Shown piece after piece: positions 11,816 to 23,020 of a DNA stretch of 64,000 bases (positions within the stretch are counted from its first letter, which is position 1; every line of letters starts with the position of its first letter). A model generated the notes under the pieces. It saw only the letters and a list, made by a program, of their open reading frames with translations. It was not told where the DNA came from and did not search any database. Both the position numbers and the translations under genes were made by a program. The stretch comes from Diphasiastrum complanatum (Eukaryota > Streptophyta > Lycopodiopsida > Lycopodiales > Lycopodiaceae): assembly GCA_029204225.1 (NCBI GenBank), contig CM055097.1, forward strand, positions 28,011,192 to 28,075,191. Reading direction: 5' to 3'.

Positions 11816-12319
11816 GTAAAAGTTAAGTCGAAGACTTCTCTATTTTGCCCAGCAGAGGTACTTTTATAACTTGCTGAGATTGGCAATTTTTTCGGCTTTT
11901 TCACTACATAAGGTTGATTTCAGCCACATTGAACCCCATTCCACTCACATGCAACTCAATTTATAGAGCTATAACAATTTAATGATCTGATCTTGCTAGC
12001 TTTTAGCTCTTACTATCAATTTCTAGTAGAAAATCACAAAAAACAAACAATTTTTGACCAGAAACAATCTAGAATCACAAATCATGAAAACAACCGATAT
12101 GCATAATTAATAATTCCTAGAATGAAAGTACGCTTGTTCGAATTTTCAAATCTACCAAAGATTTGAGATACATAAGCAAAAACTCCGAAAAAGCATCATA
12201 AATTGTCTCTCGTGGACATCCTTCCATGAAACCCTAGAGAAAGTCAAGAAAGATGGATCTTAATCACATGCAAATGGAAACTGGGAGAATTCACCCACTT
12301 GAATCTTTTTTTTCCATCT
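11816..12319. other. Unannotated spacer
   Basis: AT-rich sequence between the reverse transcriptase fragment and the next family C LTR. I see no coding and no repeat structure. Confidence 0.4.
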
Positions 12320-12781
12320 GGATGAGAATGCACCCCTTAGAAGTCGAAACACAAGAGAACACACTGTGGAGAAAAACCACCTAACCTAGTAAAAGCAACC
12401 GATCAATCTCTAGCAGCTTCACCCCCAAGCCAAGGAATAGGAAGCAAGAGTAGAGTGAGAGAGCTTGGCAATGAATCACCAAAAGAATGAGGGAGTAGGA
12501 CGAGTTTCCACAAACTATATAGGCTCAAATCCACTTTGTGCATGTGTCCATGCAAGGCTTAATCTCCCAAAAGTGCTTTTCATTGTTATTGAAATTCTAC
12601 ACATGCATTGATTGTCCTAAACCATGTACTAACCAAGTAGTGTGTTTGGGCCTCAGAATGTTATTAATTACATTATTGGCCTCGTCCGGAATGACATGGG
12701 ACCAATAATCTCGAGTACTAGAGTACAGTGTATCCAAATTAGGATTATGTCAAATCCTATATGCAGGACGTGGATATAACA
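12320..12781 (-). mobile_element. LTR family C, copy 2 (diverged)
   Basis: Same order of blocks as copy 1: GAGAAAAACCACC..., CCCCCAAGCCA, GTCCATGCAA, GTGTTTGGGCCT, TTGGCCTCG, ACCAATAATCTCGAGTACT, ending ATATAACA (minus-strand start TGTTATAT). No primer site is seen at its lower edge, so it is a solo or truncated LTR. The left edge is approximate. Confidence 0.65.
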
Positions 12782-12854
12782 ATCTCCATGTGCACATTGT
12801 ACCAAGACACTGAATCACTTTGTTTCAAAGAGCACTATTTCTTGAAATTGTCTT

Positions 12855-13163
12855 TCAGACTCTTTTACAGTTGCTTTTAGAAAGTCCCCAATTCCATTCC
12901 ACAAAATTTTGAACATGTTTCCACCAAGATATGACATATCTCGTAAAGTATGATGTCGTGAAAATAACTTTGTTGAATCTGGAACTTGCATGACAATAGA
13001 AATAATAGTTTCTGAAACTCAACCATTCACTTATTTGCATTAAATGGTTTTGACCATCATAAGTAGGGATAGTCAAAATGCCCTGTAGTTTCTTATTTAT
13101 GATTATTACACAACTCATTACTTGTTGTAGACAATATCCACCATGATATGGATTGCTTTTCAT
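12855..13163 (-). pseudogene. Gypsy gag fragment (Retrotrans_gag)
   Basis: Uninterrupted 102-codon frame on minus. The middle reads TIPTYDGQ, then an ISEWLSF stretch, and ends in YVISWWKHV. This is the plant gypsy gag pattern: an I-P-x-F/Y-D-G start followed by an A-x-x-W-W helix. It is only the central part of gag; flanks are unrelated. Confidence 0.55.
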
Positions 13164-13168
13164 AACTA

Positions 13169-14094
13169 TGTTGGATTTATATCCTCTCCATCCTTATTGT
13201 ATACTAATCTAGATCCATTCCTTAGTTGTTTGTACAATCACAACATCTGCAGAATTACACTTGTTTTTGGACAGTCTGCATAATTACAAGTAAAGTCAAT
13301 GATAGTCAGCTTCAACTTTCTCAGCTTCAAAGTGTTTGTTGGATATATCTCCTCTACTCTCCTAAATACCACGTTAATCTAGTTCCATTCATTACCACAT
13401 AGTTACTTGCATTGTGCGCAGTTCAACTACTGAAGAGGAGTAAGTGAAGATGGCCGACATATCGAAGTTGGTGGACGAACTATCAAGTAGACCCAACCTG
13501 GTTGACATATCGGGGAAGCCCGACTTATGGCCTCTGTACTACACAACCAACTTGACAATGACAGCAACCACGATCTTCTCCTTGATGGCGCAAAGGCTCC
13601 ACGCCATCTCTTGTACACTCATCTGCATAAATGTACATAGCACATAAATCATTTAACTGATACATACATGCAATTGATCAATGATCAAGAAGACAAATTA
13701 TTGAATCCAATGAGACAGACACAATAGATGCTTTCATGCATTGATTCTCCTCTTCAGACGGATCATCAGTAATAAGCTCATAGCTTTTACAGTTTGTAGT
13801 TAGCTTTGTGAGCACGTGGTTTCGTTTGCTATTATATTGTGCTCACCTGCATCACTGACTTGTATTTCATTACAATCAATTTGAGTAGAGTGTTGTCTAG
13901 TTTTGCATTCAAGTTCAGTCAATATTTGCAATGCTTTCCGCTCTCTATCTGACCTTCTGATTGCTTTGTCTGATTGTCTGTTCTTGCTCCTGCTATCACC
14001 GTGCACCTAGCTCTAAACTTAGCTTCATTATTGTGTTCGCCTATTGTTACCAATAGTGCACGCACCGAGGGAACTTCTCACCACTTCCCCAGCA
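13169..14094 (+). mobile_element. Copia element E 5' LTR, partly duplicated start
   Basis: The LTR most likely starts at 13337 (TGTTGGATATATC) and ends at 14094 (CCCAGCA), directly before the primer site at 14095. The first roughly 90 bases resemble 13169 onward (TGTTGGATTTATATCC...), so the LTR start is duplicated or an older LTR precedes it. TATA-like and polyadenylation-like sequence lies in the middle. A short open frame near 13444 starts MADISKLVDEL, but I recognise no family in it. Confidence 0.6.
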
Positions 14095-14106
14095 TGGTAT
14101 CAGAGC
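14095..14106 (+). other. Primer-binding site of copia element E
   Basis: TGGTATCAGAGC, complementary to the 3' end of initiator-Met tRNA, sits immediately after the LTR end CA. This fixes the element as plus-strand and gives its 5' internal boundary. Confidence 0.85.
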
Positions 14107-14330
14107 GGTAGGTTACTATTCTATGATTATTTAGAGCTTTATTATTAGAAACCATCTGATTTCTTAAGTGGTTTTATGTCGGAGTTATTTATATAGCCTA
14201 ATAAGTTTCCCACATAACCTTATTCTACTAGCTGATAGGCTAACTATTTTCTTGTTCTGTAACTTAACATTAGATTCTCATACTTAAGTCACTGATAGTT
14301 ACTACTATCATCTAGACTAATCTTCCACAT

Positions 14331-15045
14331 GGATTTTCAAGGGAAATCCAGTCCTATCATGGACAAGCTTGATGGAGCCAATTATCATCTGTGGAAGTTT
14401 AAGATGAGGATTGTGGTAATGGCTAAGGAGTTGTATGACATTGTTACATAAACATAGGCAAGGCCAATCTCCTGATGGAAGCTGAAGGATGGAAAAGCTT
14501 TTGCGCTAATCATCCTCAACATCTCGGACATGCAAATCGGCCATGTGTCCAAAGCTCAAACATCCAAGAAAGTCTGAGACATCTTGAGCACATTATATGA
14601 AGTGTGAGATATAGCTTCCAAGCTACATCTCAGGAAGAAATTTTATTCCCTCAAGATGGCAAATGGTGATTCCCTTCATAATCACATCAACCAGTTCAAG
14701 AACCTGCTGAAGCAAATGGCCACTGTCGGATCTGTCATCGACGATCAAGATGCAGTAATGACACTGCTTTCAAGCTTGTCAAGCTCATACGACAACTGGG
14801 TGATGTCATCACGACACACCCTGAATTGAATCTTTCAAGAGTTATCACAATGCTATTGCAAGACGACTCTCAAAGGAATGAAGCCTCCAGTTCCTCGACT
14901 GTTGACTCTCATGCCCTATACACCAACACAGGCTCGACTAAGCAGAAGAAGAAAGGAGCCAATCTGAAAACACAGAGCATCTCTCACCCAAGACCGAAGA
15001 GGTCTCGGAAGGAGGAGAGCAGGAGAAGCTGAGAGCCGAGCATGA
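14331..15045 (+). pseudogene. Copia element E gag remnant
   Basis: ATG at 14331 begins a copia gag: IMDKLDGANYHLWKFKM, then an RKKFYSLKM segment, NHINQFKNLLKQM and LLSSLSSSYDNWV (UBN2/retrotran_gag_2 pattern). In-frame stops occur near 14448, 14571 and 14608, with a frame change near 14800. No zinc knuckle, protease or pol follows; a second LTR-like block starts at 15057. The element is therefore gag-only and dead. Confidence 0.8.
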
Positions 15046-15056
15046 GAGCCGAGGAT

Positions 15057-15613
15057 TGTTAGCTACTAGGATTACATATTGTTTTCATGTGAGCCTACAT
15101 GGTGAATCCCGGAGAAGGAACGACCATGTAGGAGCTAGTAACATTTCTAGGCAATGTAGATAAATGTAGACCTCTCTTAAATAAATTAGAGTGAGCCACC
15201 TTATTGTGGTGACCTCTAGTGGAAGGGTTATTTCCACTTGTAGTTTCTAAATTAGTGGAATTGCCAGTTAGGCTCCACATGGACAACCCTCTTGCTTATT
15301 TAAGGGCCCCCCTCTCTTGTGAGGGAGCTTTTATTGTATTGTCAAATCTCTTGTATGAATGAAGAAGATCCTCCACAAGTTATTGGCAATTAAGAAGATC
15401 CTTGTTCATGGCTATTGTCTTGTGTGAAATTCCTATGAACATGCTTTGATCTCTTTGTTGTGGTTGTGGAATAATCTAGATTTCCTATTTTCTTTCTTGC
15501 AATGTGGAATGTAGATGTGGATTAGTCTTCTTGTTTTTTGTTTATGTAGTTTCAGCATCCAGGTAAATTAAATAGGCTGAGATTGTGGTTTAATTCATGC
15601 ATATTCACTAACA
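15057..15613 (+). mobile_element. LTR-like segment, unrelated to the element E 5' LTR
   Basis: Starts TGTTAGCTAC and ends CACTAACA (TG...CA). It has a TATTTAAG promoter-like box near 15297 and a transcript-start-like zone, with typical LTR wording. By eye it does not match 13337-14094, so it is either the LTR of another element or the limits are wrong. The GAGAGCCGAGGAT just upstream could be its polypurine tract. Confidence 0.5.
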
Positions 15614-16364
15614 ATCATGTCCTTGATTGTTCTTGGGTATTTCAAGAATCTAGAGATGGGTATTTCTTGATTTTTGAAATGTTAGTATGTTGTTAGGTAG
15701 TCAGCTTTCTAGATTTATCTTGATGTTGTATTGTTCCCTGATTTTTTAGAGTAGTTTAGTAGACAGATTTGTAGATCGCTCTCTGATTCATAACGCTAAT
15801 ATGTTGAGCAAGGATTGGCTACATGGCTTGTAAATGCATGTAGCGGGAGTAAACGAAACTATTTCATCCCACTGATAGGCTGGGAATACAAATGTTGACC
15901 TGACAAATGATCTGCCTAGAAACAGTTCTAAACTAGAGGAACTAACTGAAAAGAACTGAGTTCTGAAAACAGGCATAAACACCCAATTTTTAGAGCGAAA
16001 ACCACCTAAGAAGAAGATGTAACGAAGTAAGAAGAAAAAGAAACCGTGTTCACAGGTTCTTGTTGTAAATATACTTGTTCACTACATCTGTGTATTTTTG
16101 GTGCATCTTTATTTTTCATACTCTTTTTCCTCATCCATATTCATTCTCGGAGAGAGTTATAAGTCAACAACTTCTGCTCTACACCACAGGGATGAGATCT
16201 GTCATATTTTAGGTCTAGATCACTTCTGCACAAATGATATCTCAAACTTTTTACTTATAACACAAATCGAATTACTGAGATATTTCATTACTATGGGAGC
16301 TTATATTTTGAGACACTGTCATACTTCACTTCAGGAAGTTCTACCACAACATTACTGAGATGCA
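15614..16364. other. Spacer without recognised genes
   Basis: Nothing recognised on either strand. Together with 21819 onward this formed one continuous stretch before the 16370-21813 element inserted. Confidence 0.45.
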
Positions 16365-16369
16365 GTACT
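16365..16369. repeat. Target-site duplication, left copy
   Basis: GTACT directly precedes the LTR start at 16370 and recurs at 21814-21818 directly after the other LTR. A 5-bp duplication is what copia integrase produces. Confidence 0.9.
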
Positions 16370-17023
16370 TGTGAAGGATTTCAGATCATTCAAGATCCAA
16401 TCCATGTCCCTGATCTTTGATTACAATAAGGAACAAACCAACAATCCAGCCAATGTAGAAAAATCAGCATCTAGATACAAAATGAGATGCAAAATCTAAG
16501 AGATACTGATCAAACATGAACCAAAACATAAAATATAGTTGTTGTCCATACAATTACAGTACCCTACTATATTTCACACGTGTGGAACCAAAAATAGCAA
16601 TAAATCATCATTCTACACAAGGAATTGCAAGATATCACCAAGAGAGTGCACCAAAGAGTAGTAGAACCCAAAGAGAACCATGTATAATGATGAAATGAGA
16701 GAGAGAAGAGAGAAGATATGTCTCTCCACAAGTTACATCCTTTTAAAGAGTGTCCAAACTCTATTTGGCCACTTGGCTTTCCCTCCAAAATGTAAATCCT
16801 ACTATTTTTGGGTCTAGACTCAATGTACCCAAAGTTCAAATTTGAATCTCTCTCAAACTTGACTACCAACTTTCCCACACTTTCAAAAAGTGTTTATTGA
16901 ATGTATTTTGAACTAATATAACTTCAAAAAGTTTATCTATATGTCTAAAATGAGTTTTGGCCTCATATTAACAATTTACCAAAATATGACTAAACTAGAC
17001 TAAACTAGTTGAAATCTCTCACA
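16370..17023 (-). mobile_element. 3' LTR of the 16.4-21.8 kb copia element
   Basis: 654-bp LTR, TG...CA bounded (TGTGAAGGATT...TCTCTCACA on plus; both ends are TG/CA on either strand). It differs from the 5' LTR by a 15-bp extra piece near 16567 and a few extra bases near 16953. Confidence 0.93.
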
Positions 17024-17026
17024 CTC

Positions 17027-17747
17027 CCTCTTCAACTAGTTTTGGCATAGTTTTAACCATACTGATTTGATCCAACTTTAGAACTATCTCCATCTTTAGT
17101 ATAAATATCCTTTCTAAGCTTCTAAAGTATCTTTCATAATTGATATATAGAATAGTGTCCAAATTGGATGCTTCACTATTTCTTACATCAATTTTACACA
17201 TCAAGATATAACTAGAACATGAAGAACAAAATAGAATGTAAATGAAATGATTCCTCCATGCTTCAAACTTTGAACTCTCTAGAAAATTACAGCAACCAAA
17301 CAATAAATGTGAGTGATGACCATTTGCCTTGTTGTCTCCTCCAACTTTGTCCTTTCTTGATATGTTTCCACCATAAAACTCCATGAATGAGCCTCCATCT
17401 CCATCTTGCCACAAGAAACCATCAAACCTTGGAAATCCATGAGTAGGTGAGTACATCAATGATGCAAATCCAGCACCACATGACTCCATAAACCAAGTAG
17501 GTTGCACTAGTCCATCTTCAAGATCTACTTGACACAAGAAAATGACCATGAATTCACCAAAAATTGACAATCTCCAAACATTGGCATCAAGTAACTGAAC
17601 AGTTGAGAACTTGATCATGGAGTGATATAATGAACCTCCATTAGCTTCATTTCCATCAGCAAAACCAGCCAAGAATGCTAGTACAACTCCAACAATAAGA
17701 TATTGCAAGACAATGTAGCTAGTTGGTCTATTCTTGACAATTTGCAC
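17027..17747 (-). CDS. Unknown frame in the 3' half of the copia element
   Basis: About 240 codons without a stop, following and overlapping the 280-codon frame in another phase. I recognise no domain. It is rich in Gly/Phe in the middle (GSFMEFYGGN) and hydrophobic near the start and at about residues 165-185 (FIYILFCSSCSSYIL, a possible membrane segment). In a normal copia element this position holds RNase H, but no RNase H aspartate motif is seen. It may be rearranged pol, captured host sequence, or open by chance; the methionine start is arbitrary. The last codons reach the polypurine tract. Confidence 0.35.
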
Positions 17748-18520
17748 ACATCCACATGAAATAGCTCAAACATGAGATAGAACAAGTAAAGTAAACTTGA
17801 GCAACACTTCATTGCTGATCCTTTGACCTTACTTGAGTCTTCAATAAGTTGCAAAAATAGATCCATAACATCTTTGCCAATTGACCCTCCTTTGATGCTC
17901 TTGACTAGCTCCAAATTGCCACCTTTCCTTTTGTGTTGTTGAAGCCCTTTGAGACCAACCTCTTGATCTTCCTCTTGACCATCAAAGTCATTGAACAAAA
18001 TTTGTTTTCCAAATCCATTACTGGCTTTTCCAGTATGAAAACTATGAGAACCAATATCCACTTGCATAGCATCATCTACACAAGAAAATTCTCCAAAACA
18101 TGTGAATAAAGCAAAGTGAGTCACTTCCACTTGCTTACCTTTCTCTTGATCATCAAAGATATCAAAGATATGAATATCTTCAGACCTAAACCTCTGGAAA
18201 TACTCCCTCTCAAACATATGATCTAGATTCAACAAAATCTCATCAATGCTTGATCTTGATCTTCCATAAAGATTAGTGAAAACAATGTCACCAACGTCAC
18301 CATCATAAATCAAAAGATAGATTCCAAACTTTCCATCCAACACGAAGTAGAGTAGGCGAAGATGAGTATCAAACCTAATAAATCCAGTCTTCTTGAGTCC
18401 ATAAAAAACCTCAATAAGCTCACCAATGAGATCTCCCTTGCCTTGAAGAAATTGCCTCTCGATTTGCTCCTTGTAGTCTTCTTCAACCAACCTTTTGCCA
18501 TCTTGATCATGAGTGATCAA
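17678..18520 (-). CDS. Unknown frame replacing copia pol, with a faint reverse-transcriptase echo
   Basis: 280 codons without a stop. Residues about 40-105 contain YGLKKTG, a DGKFGIYLLIYD segment and SSIDEILLNLDHMFE. These recall the order of the copia reverse transcriptase (YGLKQ, then D-G-x-x-Y-L-L-L-Y-V-D-D, then the S-x-I helix), but with spacing collapsed and the catalytic YVDD not intact (YDGDVGD instead). After residue 110 nothing is recognised. Likely a heavily deleted and diverged pol or an unrelated frame; it cannot be an active polymerase. Weakly supported as a translated product. Confidence 0.35.
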   Translation of the reverse strand: MITHDQDGKRLVEEDYKEQIERQFLQGKGDLIGELIEVFYGLKKTGFIRFDTHLRLLYFVLDGKFGIYLLIYDGDVGDIVFTNLYGRSRSSIDEILLNLDHMFEREYFQRFRSEDIHIFDIFDDQEKGKQVEVTHFALFTCFGEFSCVDDAMQVDIGSHSFHTGKASNGFGKQILFNDFDGQEEDQEVGLKGLQQHKRKGGNLELVKSIKGGSIGKDVMDLFLQLIEDSSKVKGSAMKCCSSLLYLFYLMFELFHVDVCKLSRIDQLATLSCNILLLELY

Positions 18521-18825
18521 TTCATAATCATAGAATCATTTTAGTTGATGAAGAGATGTGAGATCCATGCCTTGGATATTCCCAAGAACCAATCTTCCAT
18601 TGCTTTTTACTTCATAAGACTCCCTCTTAATGATTGCATCATAAGAAGTAGAAACCTCAAAAACATTAGAAGCCATGAAAAAAATGATGATTACCTTCAA
18701 CATAAGTATGATTGAAGTACTCTCTTTTTACAAACAGGAACTTGTATTCAATGATTTAGGTAATGACTCATATGATAATGATTCTTCCTCACTATCATTC
18801 ACAATAGCATCATTCAAAGTACATC

Positions 18826-20581
18826 CTACTTTGAACTCCTCACATACTTCTCTTCTCCTTGACTTGTGACTATCTTCCTCACCAAGTCTCTTGATAGAAC
18901 CACTTGAACTACTCTCTTTATGAAGACATGTGAATCCATTTGCTGGAAAAATGACTTTCTTGGACTCATCACAAAAGAATGTAGAAGAACCACCTCCTTC
19001 ATGCATGCACCTAGAAATAAATCATTAGCAACAATCTTTTCCAAGGAAGAACCTTCACCTCCATTTATGAAGTTAGCTCTTTCCTTACCTTTTGCATGCT
19101 TGCACTTGCCATGAAGAACCTTTGAAACACCATCATTATCCTCAAGACTAGCCAAGTTAGCACAAAGATGAACATCTCCAAGAAGCATATTAGATCTTGA
19201 CCTAGATCTAGCATAAGGAAGATTTTTAGACTTTGCATAAGATCCACCAATCTTATTGATGCTAAAAGGTAACTTTGGAAAGTTGAGACCAATCTCCTTT
19301 TCCATTCCATCCTTTTTGTTAGCCATAACAAAAGCATCAAGCTTGAAAAGTCTACCTTGTCTATTGCCCCTAGCAACCAATATTTTTTCCTTTGTAATGA
19401 AACAAGCATCGCCACCAAACTTTACCATGTATCCTTTTTCTATCATTTGACCAACACTTAGCAAATTCTTTGAAAGTGAAAGAATGTAAAGAACACCATC
19501 AAGTCTTGCTTTCCTATTAGTAGAGAGACAAATATGAATTGAACCAATACCTTCAATCACACACTCACCACCATTGGCCATTTGAATTGCTTTCTTGGCT
19601 CCATCATAAGTGACCAAAGAAGTAAAGAACTCCTTGTGACTAGTCATGTGTGAACTAGCTCCACTATCAATCCACCATGAATCTTTGTCACCTTCACTTG
19701 ATATTGGACTTGAAGAACACATCAAAAGAGAATCACTACCACCTAGATCCTCATCATTAGTAGTAAAGTTGATTTGCTTGCTACCTTCATCTCTTTGCTT
19801 CTTCAAACATTCATCTGCAAAATGCCCTTTGATTCCACAATAGAAGCATTTCAATTTAGACTTATCTTTCTTTTTGCCAAAAGAGGAAGTCTCACCTTGA
19901 TCTTGCCCTTTAGACCACTTGCCTTTGCCTTTGCCCTTGAACTTGCCTTTGATGAACATAGCATTCTCTTCATAATGAGATGTCGATGTAGATCCACCTC
20001 CTCTTGTTCGAAGCCTATACTTATCATTCACCAAGATCTCTTGCAAATACTCAATACTTGGCAAAGTCTTTTGAATAGCAAAACTCTGAACAAGACTAGC
20101 ATGATCATCCAACAAGCCATTAAGTATAACTTGAACAAGTTCTACCTCCTTAATGCTTTCATCAATACATGCTAACTCATCATTAAATGCCTTAACCCTC
20201 AAAACAAAAGCATGAGTACTCTCTTCCTTCTTTTGCAAACTTTGAAAGATTTGACTCCTAAGAATAAGCAGTCTTGATGTAGAGTTGGATTTATAAAGCT
20301 TATTCAAAGCTTCCCAAGCCTCCAAAGATGATGTGCACTTACCAACTTCCTTGAGAAGTTCATTGGTAACATTCATCTTAATCATGTGTAGAGCTCTTTT
20401 AGCTCTCTTGTCATACCTCACTTGATGTTGAGGTGCTTGAGGCCTCTCCTCCACACCTGCAACAATCTCCATCAACTCATTCATCTCCAATAAGGACTCC
20501 ATCCTCACCTTCCAAGTAGAAATAGTTGATTGAGGTAAGCCTATCATTGCTCTCCAACATAAAGACTCCACTTGTAGCCAT
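18826..20581 (-). CDS. Copia gag-protease polyprotein of the non-autonomous element
   Basis: A 581-codon frame on minus. Gag (UBN2-like) occupies residues 1-190, with the YLQEILVND segment at the end. A Lys/Gly-rich basic linker precedes a perfect CCHC zinc knuckle, CFYCGIKGHFADEC, near residue 245. The protease active site WWIDSGASSHMTS is near residue 300. The family-typical continuation of strands (LYILSLSKNLLSVGQM) follows. Instead of GAG-pre-integrase and integrase, residues about 420-581 are unrecognised. The natural start is probably ATG at 20581 (MATSGVFMLESNDRL), one frame off, implying a small indel near the N-terminus. Capsid-type proteins and a protease may be all that this element encodes. 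Confidence 0.8.
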
Positions 20582-21170
20582 GTTGAAGTGACCTTATCTT
20601 CTCTTTCAACCTATTCCAATGCACAAAGCACTCTCTTGAATGTCAACAAATGAACTCAAAAAGATATCACAAAGATATGGAACCTCTCAAATCTCTTATA
20701 GCACTTCTAACTAGAAAATCAACACATAGAATAGTGAAATCTTGATCAACCTATGATCTATCCTCGATATAATGATTCTTGTCACTTTCTAAGATTGAAA
20801 CACACTCAAATGAAGTTCAGTAACCCCACAAACTAGAGATCCCATCAAAATTAGGGTTTTGACAAAATCACAAAAAATTGAATATCTCAAATTCTACATG
20901 CAATTTTTAGAAACTTGATATATCTTCTTGCAGCCTCCAATGAGACCTTCCCAATGCACTAAAAGTCATCTAATTCCAGTAAACCAAGTGTGAAATCGGA
21001 ATTGATCAAGTATATAACCCTATATTGAGTTTTGACCTACAAAAGATCAATTCTAAACATGCAAAAATGCTGATTTTTTAGTAGAAGTCAATCTAGCATG
21101 CTCTAGCATTGGTATCTCCTCCAAATCCTTGCTAAAGATGGCTGATCCTTTCATAACCTGAAACACAAGA

Positions 21171-21182
21171 GCTCTGATACCA
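21171..21182 (-). other. Primer-binding site of the 16.4-21.8 kb element
   Basis: On minus, TGGTATCAGAGC directly follows the LTR end CA at 21183. It is complementary to the 3' end of initiator-Met tRNA. The roughly 590 bases between it and gag are leader. Confidence 0.92.
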
Positions 21183-21813
21183 TGTGAAGGATTTCAGATA
21201 ATTCAAGATCCAATCCATGTCCCTGATCTTTGGTTACAATAAGGAACAAACCAACAATCCTGCCAATGTAGAAAAATCAGCATCTACATACAAAATGAGA
21301 TGCAAACATTAAGAGATACTGATCAAACATGAACCAAAACATAAAATATAGTTGTTGTCCATACAATTACAGTAGCCGTGTGGAACCAAAAATAGCAATA
21401 AATCATCATTCTACACAAGGAATTGCAAGATATCACCAAGAGAGAACACCAATGGGTAGTAGAACCCAAAGAGAACCATGTATAATGATGAAATGAGAGA
21501 GAGAAGAGAGAAGATATGTCTCTCCACCAGTTACATCCTTTTATAGAGTGTCCAAATCCTATTTGGCCACTTGGCTTTCCCTCCAAAATGTAAACCCTAC
21601 TATTTTTGGGTCTAGATTCAATGTACCCAAAGTTCAAATTTGAATCTGTCTCAAACTTGACTACCAACTTTCCCACACTTTCAACAAGTGTTTATTGAAT
21701 GTATTTTAAACTAATATAACTTCAAAAAGTTTCTCTAAGTCTAAAATGAGCCTCATATTGACAATTTACCAAAATATGACTAAACTAGACTAAACTAGTT
21801 GAAATCTCTCACA
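21183..21813 (-). mobile_element. 5' LTR of the 16.4-21.8 kb copia element
   Basis: 631 bp, near-identical to 16370-17023. It should contain the promoter reading toward gag; a TATAAAAGG box (minus strand of CCTTTTATA near 21537) is a good candidate and is altered to CCTTTTAAA in the 3' LTR. Confidence 0.93.
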
Positions 21814-21818
21814 GTACT
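21814..21818. repeat. Target-site duplication, right copy
   Basis: GTACT directly after the 5' LTR, matching 16365-16369. Confidence 0.9.
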
Positions 21819-21827
21819 CAAGAGTCA

Positions 21828-23020
21828 GTTGGCCACCATCTCGATCGCGCCACTTACCCAGCATCTCAATCGCACCTGTTGGTTACCATCTCGATCGCGC
21901 CAGTTGGTCACCATCTCGACCACGTCTATTGGTCACCATCTCGACCACGCTAGTTGGTTACCATCTCGACTGCGCTAGTTGGTCACCATCTCGACTGCGC
22001 TTTTTGGTCACCATCTCGACCGTGCCACTTTCTCAGCAGCATCTCGACCGCGCCAATCCGTGAGCACCTCAACCGATCTCTTTCATGAAGATCTCAACCG
22101 CGTACCCTGCTTACAGTCTCGACCGATGCCTCAACCTTCAAATCTCGATTGGGTCGCGACAACACCGTTCCTCAAGATTTTTGAAATCTCAACCACGTCT
22201 TTCCGTTATGATGTCGACCGGGTCAGGCACTTTAAAAAATCTTGACTAAGCACATTCAACGAGTGACCACAAATACGTCAAGAACGAACACATTCTTACC
22301 TCAGCAACGTACGACCTTTGGAGCTTTCATGCGACAACTTTCTGGTGATTTTCTTGCACACATCATCATTACTGGGGCTCATCCACTCCATCGATCACTC
22401 ATACTTCAGACATTCCGTTCCTTGACTATCACGCGATACCATCCAGCCACGAGTCTGAGCGCCATCACCACATATATCAAAAACCTAATATTGCTAGAAG
22501 GTAAAACTTTTTCATCGCAAACTCTTGCACATCGAAGCGTTGAGGGGTAGTGCAGCTGGAGCACAAATCACGCTCTAGCTTCACTATTGTGAAACATCTT
22601 TTCAACACTACCACCATTCTATACTCCTTGTCTTCTAACGTCATCCTCCTCTCACCACAGCTCATCCATTCCGCCTCTACAAACTTTCCTTCACCACCAA
22701 CACATTCTGTTTCCATAGTCATCCATCGTTTCCATCCTTGCAACATTTCCATACTCCACTGGCATCTATACATCCTTGTCTTTTTGAGCCATTCTACTTC
22801 ACACTATCAACCGTGTCCTCTCATCACACTCTCAATTGTGTCCTCTCATCACACTCTCAACTGCGTCCTCTCATCATCCTCTCAACTGCGTCATCTCTCA
22901 TCTCAACCGTGTCCGTCCTTCACCACCTCAACCGAGTCCACCCATCACAATCTCACTCACGCCGCGTCCCTATTATCTCTATTACCTCTGTCTCAAATCT
23001 CAACCGCGCCCATTTTCCAT
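21828..23020. repeat. Degenerate minisatellite with CTCGACCGCG-type core
   Basis: From 21828 to about 22060 a unit of 25-27 bases, close to GTTGGTCACCATCTCGACCG, recurs about nine times. The core TCTC(A/G)A(C/T)CGCG-C/T-C then recurs at irregular spacing to about 22230, and again from 22800 to 23005 in a second unit built on CTCTCATCACACTCTCAACTG. The open frames seen here on both strands follow from the repeat and match no family. GC content is higher than the surroundings. Confidence 0.75.

Larger units (their letters stand above)
16370..21813 (-). mobile_element. Structurally complete copia-type element, non-autonomous
   Basis: Minus-strand element with 3' LTR 16370-17023, 5' LTR 21183-21813, a primer site abutting the 5' LTR (21171-21182), a polypurine tract GAAGAGGGAG next to the 3' LTR (17033-17024) and GTACT target duplications. 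The LTRs differ by roughly 20-25 substitutions in about 630 aligned bases plus three small indels, so insertion was not very recent. Coding contains gag and protease only. Integrase and a normal reverse transcriptase are missing; the 3' half holds two long frames that I cannot assign. Mobilisation would need proteins from an autonomous relative. Confidence 0.93.

Noticed and set aside
17027..18520. Envelope-like gene of the copia element
   Set aside because: The position after gag-protease is right for an extra gene, but there is no convincing signal peptide, cysteine pattern or pair of membrane segments, so I leave the frames unassigned.
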